Shown here in pieces: positions 51,779 through 60,272 of a DNA stretch of 64,000 bases. The stretch's first letter is position 1. Every line of letters starts with the position of its first letter. The stretch comes from Deltaproteobacteria bacterium (GTDB lineage: Bacteria > JADJOY01). The stretch covers positions 62,001-126,000 of the forward strand of contig JADJOY010000003.1 of the NCBI GenBank assembly GCA_016713535.1, read 5' to 3'. The translations under genes and the position numbers were made by a program. A model generated the notes under the pieces. The model had not been told where the DNA came from. It saw only the letters and a program-made list of their open reading frames with translations, and did no database searches.

Positions 51779-51804
51779 GCACGGTCGTCGGAGTCCGCCG
51801 GAGT

Positions 51805-51822
51805 GCGAGGCTCGAGCCTCGC
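51805..51822. terminator. 18-bp perfect palindrome after the activator gene
   Basis: GCGAGGCTCGAGCCTCGC is fully self-complementary and lies 27 nt after the activator stop. It may end the upstream transcript. Its 15-nt core matches the hairpin at 22177-22215 except for one base. Confidence 0.4.
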
Positions 51823-51849
51823 TTGGCTGCAACGCCGGCCGAGCATCGG

Positions 51850-51869
51850 TACGTTTCACATGAAACGTA
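51850..51869. promoter_or_regulatory. palindrome, probable activator site (parS-like)
   Basis: Nine-base arms TACGTTTCA and TGAAACGTA flank a CA centre. It lies 84 nt upstream of the sigma-54 promoter, the normal range for an enhancer bound by the Fis domain. The core GTTTCACATGAAAC differs from the chromosomal parS core GTTTCACGTGAAAC by one base, so ParB binding is a second reading. Confidence 0.55.
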
Positions 51870-52127
51870 ATGGTGCATCGTTACGTTCCGATTCGCACCT
51901 CGTTTGGCAGGCGTGATCCGGAATTGTCTCGGTATTTCGAGGGGTTCGCTTCTGGCATCGCGGATGCGTTAGCACCCGGGGGCAGCGAGTCTGTGGCCCG
52001 CTTGCTGGAAACGGGGCGCGCGCTGCGAGCGATCTGGAGCTGCCGCTCGGAGGCCGTGATGAACACACCGCAAGCCGCGCCTGCCGCGTCGTCGAGCGCT
52101 GCGCTGGCTCGCCGGGGGACGTCGTGA
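51870..52127 (+). CDS. possible small ORF overlapping the sigma-54 promoter
   Basis: An 85-codon frame (MVHRYVPIRTSFGRRDPELS...) ends with a TGA overlapping the GTG start of the octaheme gene (GTGA). Third-position GC is low in its first half, unlike real genes here, and the sigma-54 promoter lies inside it, so a transcript from that promoter would lack its start. From the promoter on, only ATG 52060 (MNTPQAAPAASSSAALARRG) could be used as a short leader peptide. Confidence 0.25.
   Translation: MVHRYVPIRTSFGRRDPELSRYFEGFASGIADALAPGGSESVARLLETGRALRAIWSCRSEAVMNTPQAAPAASSSAALARRGTS
51953..51968 (+). promoter_or_regulatory. sigma-54 (-24/-12) promoter of the cytochrome operon
   Basis: TGGCATCGCGGATGCG has the invariant GG (51954-51955) and GC (51966-51967) exactly 10 bases apart and matches TGGCA/TGC of the consensus. 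It is 156 nt upstream of the first cytochrome gene and directly downstream of a sigma-54 activator gene. Confidence 0.65.
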
Positions 52128-53545
52128 ACCGCCCGCGCCGCTTACAGGCCTGGATGGCGGTGCTGGGTGGCGTGCTGGCCGCGCTCGCGATGTACGTCAC
52201 GGGCCGGCCGAGCGCGCTTCCGCCGCCCGTGGCGCCGGCCTTCCAGCGCCCCACCCGCGCTCATCTCGACCACTCGCCCTATTTCACGAGCAAGCTCGAC
52301 ACGCCCCAGGACGTCACGCGCGCGTGCCTCAAGTGCCACGAGAAGAGCGCCGCGCAGATGATGACGACGCCGCACTGGTTGTGGCTCGGCGACGAGGTGA
52401 CGATCCCCGGTCACGACGCGCCGACCCGGCTGGGCAAGAAAAACGCGCTCAACAATTTCTGTCTGAGTGTCACCGGGAACCTGGCGTCGTGCACGAAGTG
52501 CCACGCCGGCTACGGCTGGAGCGACACCTCGTTCGACTTCGCGGCCGCCGAGAACGTGGACTGCCTGGTCTGCCACGAGCGCAGCGGGCAGTACGTGAAA
52601 GGGAGCGCGGGCCTGCCGGACCCGTCCCTCGACCTCGCCGCGGTGGCGCGCACCGTCGGCTTCCCGACCCGCGAGAACTGCGGGGTCTGTCACAACTACG
52701 GAGGCGGCGGGCAGGCGGTGAAGCACGGTGACCTCGACAGCAGCCTGGAGAACCCGAGCCGCGCCGACGACGTCCACATGGGCAGCGGGTTCCTGTGCAT
52801 CGATTGCCACGAGACCCGCGAGCACAAGATCTCCGGCCGCGCGTTCTCGGTGAGCGTCGAGGACTCGAACGGCGTGGCGTGCACCGACTGCCACCAGGCA
52901 CCACCGCACCACGACCCGCGCATCAACACCCATCTGGCCTCGGTTGCCTGCCAGACCTGCCACATCTCGTCGTTCGCGCGGAAGCTGCCCACCAAGACCT
53001 TCTGGGACTGGAGCAAGGCTGGCGACCCGACCCGCGTCGAGGACCCGCACGAGTACCTCAAGATCAAGGGCGAGTTCGTCTACGGTCACGAGCTGATCCC
53101 GGAATACGGATGGTTCAACCAGAGCGTCGAGCGGTATCTGGTGGGTGATCGCATCGACCCGACCACGGTGGTCGACCTCAACCACCCGCGCGGCGACATC
53201 CGCGACCCGTCCGCGAAGATCTGGCCATTCAAAGTCCACCGCGCGATCGTCCCGTACGATGTCGAGCGCGCGGTGCTGATTCCGCCCATCACCAGCGGAC
53301 CGGGCGGATTTTGGCACGACTTCGACTGGCAGAAGGCGCTCGAGCTCGGTGCTGCGGCCTCGGGGCTCGAGTTCAGCGGTAAGTACGGCTGGGCCAGGAC
53401 GGCCATGTACTGGCCGCTCTCTCACATGGTCGAGCCCAAGGAGCGAGCGCTCACGTGCGACAGCTGCCACGGCGAGGGCTCGCGCCTCGACTGGGCGGCG
53501 CTCGGCTACGAAGGCGACCCGATCCAGAGGGGAGGCCGGCGATGA
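52124..53545 (+). CDS. octaheme cytochrome c, tetrathionate reductase (Otr) family
   Basis: The 473-residue protein has an N-terminal membrane anchor or signal (AWMAVLGGVLAALAMYV) and eight CxxCH heme sites at about residues 68, 123, 147, 186, 225, 253, 276 and 445. The segment HLDHSPYFTSK...CLKCH and NNFCLSVTGNLASCTKCHAGYGWSDTSFDF is characteristic of the Shewanella octaheme tetrathionate reductase family; Otr reduces tetrathionate, nitrite and hydroxylamine in vitro. GTG start at 52124; ATGA overlap with the next gene. The physiological substrate is not settled. Confidence 0.9.
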   Translation: MNRPRRLQAWMAVLGGVLAALAMYVTGRPSALPPPVAPAFQRPTRAHLDHSPYFTSKLDTPQDVTRACLKCHEKSAAQMMTTPHWLWLGDEVTIPGHDAPTRLGKKNALNNFCLSVTGNLASCTKCHAGYGWSDTSFDFAAAENVDCLVCHERSGQYVKGSAGLPDPSLDLAAVARTVGFPTRENCGVCHNYGGGGQAVKHGDLDSSLENPSRADDVHMGSGFLCIDCHETREHKISGRAFSVSVEDSNGVACTDCHQAPPHHDPRINTHLASVACQTCHISSFARKLPTKTFWDWSKAGDPTRVEDPHEYLKIKGEFVYGHELIPEYGWFNQSVERYLVGDRIDPTTVVDLNHPRGDIRDPSAKIWPFKVHRAIVPYDVERAVLIPPITSGPGGFWHDFDWQKALELGAAASGLEFSGKYGWARTAMYWPLSHMVEPKERALTCDSCHGEGSRLDWAALGYEGDPIQRGGRR

Positions 53546-55869
53546 GGCGCGCGCTGCGGTCGTTCGCGATCCTCGCGATCGTGGTCGGTACGCTCGGCGC
53601 GCGCGCCTCGTCCGCTGCTGAGCACGGCGAAGTCGCCGTACCCGAGGCCGGCGCGAGGATGGTGCCGGGGGGGCGACCGAACCCGATGCATCCCGCCTTC
53701 GCCGCCCGAGACCAGAGCGGCGAGCGGGTCACGGTCCCTGGCCAGGCGATGTCGGCCGAGCGTACCTGCGGCGCTTGTCACGACGCGGCCTACATCGCCT
53801 CGCATCACGGCGATGCCACGGCGCACGCGAGCGCACCGTGCGTGAGCTGCCACGTGGAAGGGGGGCAGCTCCCGACCGACCCGAGCGCGTGGGAGACCGA
53901 CGGCACCCTGCGCCGCGAGGCGATCCGCATCTCCAGCCCGCGCGACGCGAACTGTGGTTCGTGTCATGCCATCGTCCACACCGGCTCGTCACCGGTGGTC
54001 GTGCCGCGCGAGTTCGAGCGCGCCGCCGAGCTGGGGCATAGCCCTCGTTTCACGCTCGAGACCGGCGTCGTCTTCTCGGCGCAGAACCTGTCCGACTCGT
54101 TCCTCAACCTCGCCGGCAAGGCCGCCCGCACGTACCCGTGGGACGTCCACGCGCGGCGCCAGGTCAGGTGTGTCGACTGCCACTACGCGTCAAACAGTCC
54201 CACACGCCAGACGCAGCGCACCGGCAAGCTCTCGTTCCTGTCGGACGATCCGCGCCGGATCGCGCTCTCCGATTTTCTCCATCGCCCGGACCACCGGCTC
54301 GCGTCGGCGGTCTGCACCGACTGTCACGACGCGAGCGCGGTTCACGAATTCCTGCCCTACAAGGCCCGTCATCTGGCGAAGCTCGAGTGCCAGGCGTGCC
54401 ACGTTCCCGACCCGATGGGGCCGGCCGCGCGCATGATCGACGCCACGGCGGTTCGCGCCGACGGAGCGCCGCTGATCGCGTACCGTGGTCGTGCCGAGGG
54501 CCGCGGCGAGGGCCTGAACGCCGAGGTCGGCACCGGCTACGTGCCGCTGTTGCTTCCGGTTGCCTCCGGCGGAGCCGCCAGGCTCGGTCCGTTCAATGCC
54601 GTCGAGCGCTTCTTCTGGGCGTCCGCGAGAGCACTCGAGCCGGTCTCCGTCGACGCAGTCCGCGCCGCATACCTCGACGGCCCAGCGTACCGCCCGGAGA
54701 TCCTGCAGTTCTTCGATGCCGACCGGGATGGCACGCTCTCGGGCGACGAGCTGCGCCTCGACTCGGACGGCAAGCGCTCGCTCGTGGCCGCGCGGCTGCG
54801 CGCGCTCGGCGTCCAGGATCCCGAGATCCGCCACGAGGTGACCCTGCATCATCTCGACCACGGCGTCGCCTCGGGCGCGCTGGTCGAGCGGGATTGCGAG
54901 CGCTGCCACGCGACGGCTTCCCGGCTCGCCAGCAGCCTGGATCTCGGCGAATACGCCCCCTACGGTACGCCGGACCCAGCTGCCGCGCCGATCCTCGGCG
55001 GCGCCGCGGCCTCCAGCGCCACGCTCGTGACGGCCGGCGGGCGGCTGCGCATCGAGGCGCGAGGTGTGGCGCCAGCTCGCCTCTACGTGTTCGGGCTGTC
55101 ACGGTCGGCCTGGAGCAACCGGCTCGGTCTCGGCGTGGTGTGCGCCGTGGCCGCGGGCGTCCTCGTCCACGCGGTGCTGCGAGTCGCATCCCGTCGCCGC
55201 GCGGGTGTCACCAGCCGTCCGACGCGACGCGTCTACGTCTACGGCGTGTACGAGCGCGTGTGGCACTGGCTGATGGCGGCCAGCATCCTCGCGCTGATGG
55301 CTTCCGGGCTCGCGACTCAGTTCGGCTTCTTGCGTCCGGCCGGTGCGCTGCCCGCGATGGTCCGCATCCACAACTTCTTCGCGGTGGTGCTGACCGTGAA
55401 TGCGGCGCTGTCGCTCTTCTACCACCTGGCGTCGGGCGCGATCCGGCAGTTCATCCCGCCCTCGCATGGGCTCGCCCACGAGGTCGCCGAGCAGGCGAGC
55501 TACTACGCGCGCGGCATCTTCCTCGGCCAGCCGGCGCCGAGCGCCAAGTCGGAGATGCGAAAGCTCAACCCCCTCCAGCAGCTCACGTACCTGGCTCTGC
55601 TCAACGTGCTCTTCCCGTTCCAGGTGCTGAGCGGCGTCGTGATCTGGGGCGCCTCACGCTGGCCCGCCTTCGCCGACGCCCTGGGCGGTCTCGCCACGGT
55701 GGCGCCGCTGCACAACTTGGGCTCGTGGCTCTTCGTCGCCTTTTTCGTGCTGCACCTCTACCTGACCACCACCGGGCACACGGTCCTCGCGCACATCCGC
55801 GCGATGGTCGACGGCTACGAGGAGGTCGAGGCCACCGACGGCGCAGCGACCGGGGGATCCCATGACTGA
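53542..55869 (+). CDS. heptaheme cytochrome c fused to cytochrome b561-type domain, with EF-hand
   Basis: ATG at 53542 overlaps the previous stop and follows GGGGAGG. The 775-residue protein has a signal peptide, six CxxCH sites at about 76, 100, 138, 210, 258 and 283, and a seventh at 452. Between the sixth and seventh lies an EF-hand-like loop (D392-E403, DADRDGTLSGDE). From about 520 there is a membrane segment and a four-helix cytochrome b domain with conserved His (YERVWHWLMAAS, RIHNFFAVV, LFYHLASG, LHNLGSWLFVAFFVLHLYLT). It probably moves electrons between quinone and the octaheme protein. The fusion with an EF-hand is unusual. Confidence 0.88.
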   Translation: MRRALRSFAILAIVVGTLGARASSAAEHGEVAVPEAGARMVPGGRPNPMHPAFAARDQSGERVTVPGQAMSAERTCGACHDAAYIASHHGDATAHASAPCVSCHVEGGQLPTDPSAWETDGTLRREAIRISSPRDANCGSCHAIVHTGSSPVVVPREFERAAELGHSPRFTLETGVVFSAQNLSDSFLNLAGKAARTYPWDVHARRQVRCVDCHYASNSPTRQTQRTGKLSFLSDDPRRIALSDFLHRPDHRLASAVCTDCHDASAVHEFLPYKARHLAKLECQACHVPDPMGPAARMIDATAVRADGAPLIAYRGRAEGRGEGLNAEVGTGYVPLLLPVASGGAARLGPFNAVERFFWASARALEPVSVDAVRAAYLDGPAYRPEILQFFDADRDGTLSGDELRLDSDGKRSLVAARLRALGVQDPEIRHEVTLHHLDHGVASGALVERDCERCHATASRLASSLDLGEYAPYGTPDPAAAPILGGAAASSATLVTAGGRLRIEARGVAPARLYVFGLSRSAWSNRLGLGVVCAVAAGVLVHAVLRVASRRRAGVTSRPTRRVYVYGVYERVWHWLMAASILALMASGLATQFGFLRPAGALPAMVRIHNFFAVVLTVNAALSLFYHLASGAIRQFIPPSHGLAHEVAEQASYYARGIFLGQPAPSAKSEMRKLNPLQQLTYLALLNVLFPFQVLSGVVIWGASRWPAFADALGGLATVAPLHNLGSWLFVAFFVLHLYLTTTGHTVLAHIRAMVDGYEEVEATDGAATGGSHD

Positions 55870-56389
55870 CTCGGCCCGCAAGCCTCGTCCGTACGTCAAC
55901 GCGTACCTGGGCGGCACGCTGCTCGGGGTGGTGCTCTTCCTCTCGTTCTTCATCACCGGCAACGGGCTCGGTGCGTCAGCCGCGGTCACGCGCGTGCAGG
56001 TGGGCGCGCTCGCGGCGGTGGCGCCGGACCACGTCGACCGAGTCGCCTACATGTCCGAGATCGGCGGCGGCAACCGCCGGCCGTTCGCGGACGCGTCCGT
56101 CTACATGCTCCTCGGGACGTTCCTCGGCGGGGCGATCTCGGGCATCGCCAACGGACGGTTCCACGCAGAGACGCGGCGCGGGCCGCACGTCACGGTGCCG
56201 CTTCGGTGGGCGCTCGCGTTCGCGGGGGGCGCGATCATGATGTACGGCGCGCGCATGGCCCGCGGCTGTACCTCGGGTCAGGCCCTGAGCGGCGGCGCGA
56301 TGCTCTCGGTGGGAAGCTTTGCGTTCATGTTCGCCGTCTTCGCCGGCGCCTACCTGCTGGCGTGGCCGGTGCGGCGGCTGTGGAACTAG
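55862..56389 (+). CDS. YeeE/YedE sulfur transporter, half protein
   Basis: The 175-residue protein begins 8 nt inside the previous gene. It has four membrane segments and the family motif with its conserved Cys, MARGCTSGQALSGGAMLSVGS. YeeE (TsuA) proteins import thiosulfate by passing it along Cys residues. The equivalent second half is supplied by the next gene. A loop of about 40 residues (VDRVAYMSEIGGGNRRPFADAS) precedes the second helix. Confidence 0.88.
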   Translation: MTDSARKPRPYVNAYLGGTLLGVVLFLSFFITGNGLGASAAVTRVQVGALAAVAPDHVDRVAYMSEIGGGNRRPFADASVYMLLGTFLGGAISGIANGRFHAETRRGPHVTVPLRWALAFAGGAIMMYGARMARGCTSGQALSGGAMLSVGSFAFMFAVFAGAYLLAWPVRRLWN

Positions 56390-56398
56390 GAGGCGGCG

Positions 56399-57784
56399 AT
56401 GGCACCCTTCGATCTTGCGCCGCACGCCGGCTCGCTCGGCTACTTCGCGATCTTCCTGCTCGTCGGCGTGGGCTTCGGCGCCGTGCTCGAGATGTCGGGG
56501 TTCGGTGACTCGCGGCGGCTCGCCGCGCAGTTCTACCTGCGCGACATGACCGTGCTGAAGGTGATGTTCACCGGCATCATCGTGGCGGCCGTGCTGGTCC
56601 ACCTGGCGGCCGCCCTCGAGCTCCTCGATATCGACAGGACGTGGATCAACCCGACCTACCTGGTGCCCGGGATCGTGGGTGGGCTGATCATGGGAGTGGG
56701 CTTCATCGTGGGCGGGTTCTGCCCGGGTACGTCGCTGGTGGCGGCGTCCACGCTCAAGCTCGACGGCGTGATGTTCGTGCTGGGCGGACTCTTCGGAGCG
56801 CTGGCGTTCGGCGAGACGGTCCACTCGTTCGAGGGCTGGTGGCATTCGACGGCGTACGGCCGGCTCACGGTATACGGCGCGCTCGGCCTCGGGGCGGGCA
56901 GCGTGGTCGTAGGGCTCGTCGTCATGGCGCTGGGGGTGTTCGTGGTCGCCGAGGTGAGCGAGCGGGTGTTCGGTCGGGGGCGTTCTCGGGATCCCGCCGA
57001 GTCCGGCGAGACGACTGCGCTCTCGTACGGCGAACCGAGCCTCACTGGCCGGAAGGCCGCGGCGTTCGCTGTGGGGCTGGTCGCACTCGCGGGCGCGACC
57101 GCAACGATCGGCCAGCCGACCATCGCCGACCGCTGGCGCTGGAAGGAGCCCAAGCTCGGGCCGGTGCTCGCGGAGCGCGGGGTGCAGATCCACCCGGCCG
57201 AGCTCGTGGAGCTGCGCCGTGATCTGACGCTCTCGGTGCGGGTGCTCGAGGTCCGCGACGAGGCAGACTTCAATCGCTTTCACCTGAGCGGCTCGCGCCG
57301 CATCTCGCTCGGCGACACCGAGGACCCTGGCGTCGTTCGCCAGCTCCTCGCCGAGTCGGACCGCACCGTGTGGGTGGTGGTCGGCAACCGCGAGCGCGCG
57401 GCGACCGAGGCGTGGAAGCGGCTGGTCGCGCAGGGGCTGGTCAACGTCTACATCCTCGACGGCGGAATCGCCGGCTGGCTCGGGGCCTATCCGCTCGATC
57501 CCTGCATAGCGAGGGCAGACGCGGCGAGGACCCCCGCCGAGGATGACGACGGGATGCCGCTTCGCTTCTCGGTCGCCGTCGGTGATCGGGTGCCGTCGTC
57601 GCATCCCGACGTGCTGCGCCACGAGCCGAAGCTCGACTGCGAGGTGGTGGAGCGCGCCAACGCCGGCCCGACCATCGTACCGGTGTCGCTGACCTGGTTC
57701 GACGGCACCAACGCCGGTCACTTCGAGTATCTGAAGAAGGTGAAGATCCAGAAGAAGGTCGCACCCAAGGGCGGTTGCGGCTGA
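56399..57784 (+). CDS. YeeE/YedE sulfur transporter half fused to degenerate rhodanese-like domain
   Basis: The 461-residue protein has a YeeE-type membrane part (residues 1-195) with the motif GVGFIVGGFCPGTSLVAASTLKLDG, a linker helix, then a rhodanese-like domain (about 255-375: HPAELVELRRDLTLSVRVLEVRDEADFNRFHLSGSRRISL). Where active rhodaneses carry the catalytic Cys (C-x4-R), it reads VVVGNRERA, so sulfur transfer by that Cys is not possible. The last 90 residues are soluble. It is the last gene of the operon. Confidence 0.87.
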   Translation: MAPFDLAPHAGSLGYFAIFLLVGVGFGAVLEMSGFGDSRRLAAQFYLRDMTVLKVMFTGIIVAAVLVHLAAALELLDIDRTWINPTYLVPGIVGGLIMGVGFIVGGFCPGTSLVAASTLKLDGVMFVLGGLFGALAFGETVHSFEGWWHSTAYGRLTVYGALGLGAGSVVVGLVVMALGVFVVAEVSERVFGRGRSRDPAESGETTALSYGEPSLTGRKAAAFAVGLVALAGATATIGQPTIADRWRWKEPKLGPVLAERGVQIHPAELVELRRDLTLSVRVLEVRDEADFNRFHLSGSRRISLGDTEDPGVVRQLLAESDRTVWVVVGNRERAATEAWKRLVAQGLVNVYILDGGIAGWLGAYPLDPCIARADAARTPAEDDDGMPLRFSVAVGDRVPSSHPDVLRHEPKLDCEVVERANAGPTIVPVSLTWFDGTNAGHFEYLKKVKIQKKVAPKGGCG

Positions 57785-57902
57785 CGCCACCGCCCTCGCA
57801 CCACGAACGTCTCGTACGGCGCAGCGAGCGCCCGGACCGGATCGCCTGAGCGAGACCGCTCGGAGTTGCCGGACCGCTCGTCGCGCGCGGGAGGGTTGCT
57901 CC

Positions 57903-59254
57903 ATGCTCGGGCCAAGAATCAGTGGATTCGTGAAGGCCGGTCGCGGTTGGCTGGCGCTCGCGTGCGCTACGGCGCTCTCCGTCGCGGCGACGAACGCGAG
58001 CGCGCAGAGCGGCCACGTCCTGGAATCGATCGGCCCGGTGAACACGTCGATGGGCGGCGCCGGGACCGCGGCCCCCCTCGACACCATCGGCGCCCTGCAA
58101 TGGAACCCGGCCTCGATCATGGCGTTCGAGCACTCGCGGGTGAGTGCTTCGTTCGAGGCGTTCGCCCCCAAGACCAGCCTTGCGTCCACGGTGGAAAGGG
58201 TGCCTTCTTCGGCGTGTTCCCGACCCACGACCTCGCGGGAAAGACCGAAAGCGACATCGACCTCCTGCCGATCCCGAGCTTCGGCACCGTGCACCACCTG
58301 CCGGGGTCGGCGTGGGCATTCGGCGTCGGCGCTATCTGCATCGGCGGCTTCGGTGTGGACTACCCGTACGACCCGAACAATCCGATCACCACGCCGCAGC
58401 CGCCCAAGGGCATCGGCTTCGGCGGCATCGCGTCGAGCTTCCAGATGCTGCAGCTCTCGCCGACGCTCGCATATCAGGTGACGCCGTGGCTGGCGCTCGG
58501 CTTCGCGCCGACGATGGCGTGGTCGACCCTCGCGGTGTCACCGTTCCCTGCCGCGCCTCCCGACAACGCCCAGGGCGGGCCGATCGGCACCTACCCGGAC
58601 GCCGCGCGCGGCGACTCGGCATGGGGGATCGGTGCCCAGATGGGAGCCTATTTGACGCCCACCGAGGACTGGTCGTTCGGCTTCACGGTGAAGAGCCCGC
58701 AGTGGTTCCAGGACTACTCCTGGAACTCGGCCGACGAGGCGGGTAACCCGCGCAAGATCACCTTCGACATGGACTTCCCGATGATCCTCTCGGTGGGCGC
58801 CGCGTTCCGGCCGGTCGAGAACGTGCTGGTCGCCGTGGACGGACGCTACATCGACTACGCCAACACCGCGGGCTTCGACGACGAGGGCTTCGATCCGGAG
58901 AGCGCGGTACGCGGCTTTGGCTGGTCGAGCATCTTCGGCGTCAACGTCGGCATGGAGTGGAAACCGATCGAGGACGTCGCGCTGCGCTGCGGCTATGCGT
59001 GGAACGAGCACCCGGTCCAGGACCGCCTGAGCTTCTTCAACGTCGCCGCTCCGGCGATCATCCAGCACCACCTGAGTGTCGGCGGCACCGTGAAGGTCCT
59101 CGACGGGCTCGACCTCTCGATCGCCTATTCGCACGGCTTCGAGCACTCGATCAGCGGGCCGTGGGTGGCCCCGGGCGGCCCCCTCGAGGGCACCACCGCG
59201 ACCAGCACGCTGTCGGGCGATCGGCTCGTGGCCGGCGGCTCTGTCGAGTTCTGA
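57903..59254 (+). pseudogene. FadL/OmpP1-type outer-membrane porin, frame broken by one missing G
   Basis: A signal peptide (cleavage near ASA-QSG) and the FadL N-terminal pattern GPVNTSMGGAGTAAPLDTIGALQWNPAS are in one frame to about 58190; the rest (GKGAFFGVFPTHDLAGKTESDIDLLPIPSFG through beta strands to LVAGGSVEF) is in another. Adding one G to the pair at 58193-58194 joins them as 450 residues. The N-terminal hatch, alternating barrel strands and closing Phe are as in fatty-acid or hydrocarbon porins. Its neighbour encodes an enoyl-CoA hydratase, which fits fatty-acid uptake. Confidence 0.85.
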
Positions 59255-59369
59255 GCGATCCGCCAGGCCGGCAAGCGGGTGACCGCCGAGGCCGCGGACG
59301 GTGCGCGGGGGTTGTCCGCGCGCCGTTCGTATGCCGGAATGGCCCGACCCGCGAACCTGGAGGCGCGCC

Positions 59370-60179
59370 ATGAACACCCCGGCCCAAGACCACCTGCTGT
59401 GCGCGATCGAGGACGGCGTGGCACGCGTCACGCTCAATCGCCCCGAGCGCATGAACGCACTCTCGCCGGAGATGGTCGAGGGCATGAACGAGGTGTTCCC
59501 GCGGCTCGAGCAGGATCCCGCGGTGCGGGTGGTGGTGATCACCGGCGCCGGCGATCACTTCCTCGCCGGCGGCGACGTGAAGGGGTTCCACGAGCGGTTG
59601 TCGCTGACCTCGGCGGAGCGGCGCATCCTCTTCGAGGGCATCGTGCACCGCCTCCACCCGGCGGTGATCTGCCTGCGGCGGATGCCCAAGCCGGTGTTGG
59701 CGAGCGTGCGCGGGGCGTGCGTCGGCTTCGGGATGTCGCTCATGATGGCGTGCGATCTCGCGGTTGCGGCCGAGGGCTCGTTCTTCATGATGGGCTACTG
59801 CAACATCGGCGCGTCGCCCGACGGCGGCGGCACCTACGCGCTGCCGCGCATCGTCGGCGTGCGCAAGGCGATGGAGTTGGCACTCCTCGGCGATCGCATC
59901 GAGCCCTCCGAGGCGCTCAGGCTCGGGCTGGTGAACCGCCTGGTGCCGGACGCCGAGCTCGTGGACGCCACCGCCAAGCTCGCCCGCAAGCTGGTGCGCG
60001 GGCCCACCGCCGCCTACGGGCGCACCAAGCAGCTCCTCAACGAATCGCTCGATCGGCCGCTCGCGGCGCAGCTCGCCGCCGAGGCGGTCGGCATCGCGGA
60101 GTGCGCCGCCGGCCCGGAGTTCGCCGAAGGCGTCACCGCCTTCGTCGAGAAGCGCCGCGCGAGCTTTCGCCCGGGCTGA
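59370..60179 (+). CDS. enoyl-CoA hydratase/isomerase family protein
   Basis: The 269-residue protein begins at MNTPAQDHLL behind GGAGG. It has the crotonase pattern: VARVTLNRPERMNALS, VVVITGAGDHFLAGGDVKGFHE (oxyanion hole), VRGACVGFGMSLMMACDLAVAAEGS and the acidic region GASPDGGGTYALPRIVGVRKAMELAL. The Glu/Asp pair needed for hydration is only partly clear, so isomerase activity cannot be excluded. It probably works in fatty-acid oxidation with the FadL porin upstream. Confidence 0.9.
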   Translation: MNTPAQDHLLCAIEDGVARVTLNRPERMNALSPEMVEGMNEVFPRLEQDPAVRVVVITGAGDHFLAGGDVKGFHERLSLTSAERRILFEGIVHRLHPAVICLRRMPKPVLASVRGACVGFGMSLMMACDLAVAAEGSFFMMGYCNIGASPDGGGTYALPRIVGVRKAMELALLGDRIEPSEALRLGLVNRLVPDAELVDATAKLARKLVRGPTAAYGRTKQLLNESLDRPLAAQLAAEAVGIAECAAGPEFAEGVTAFVEKRRASFRPG

Positions 60180-60272
60180 CCCCGGTCGATCGGCTGGTCG
60201 GCGACGGAGCGCCGACGCTCCACGAGCGGGTGGAGCGCGCCCGCGCCGTCGGGCGCCGGCGTGCGATCGGAC

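Noticed and set aside
51850-51869. Chromosomal parS site
   Set aside because: It differs from the consensus core at the centre, no ParB gene is near, the orphan ParA is 4 kb away, and its position fits an enhancer for the sigma-54 activator better. Kept as an alternative only.
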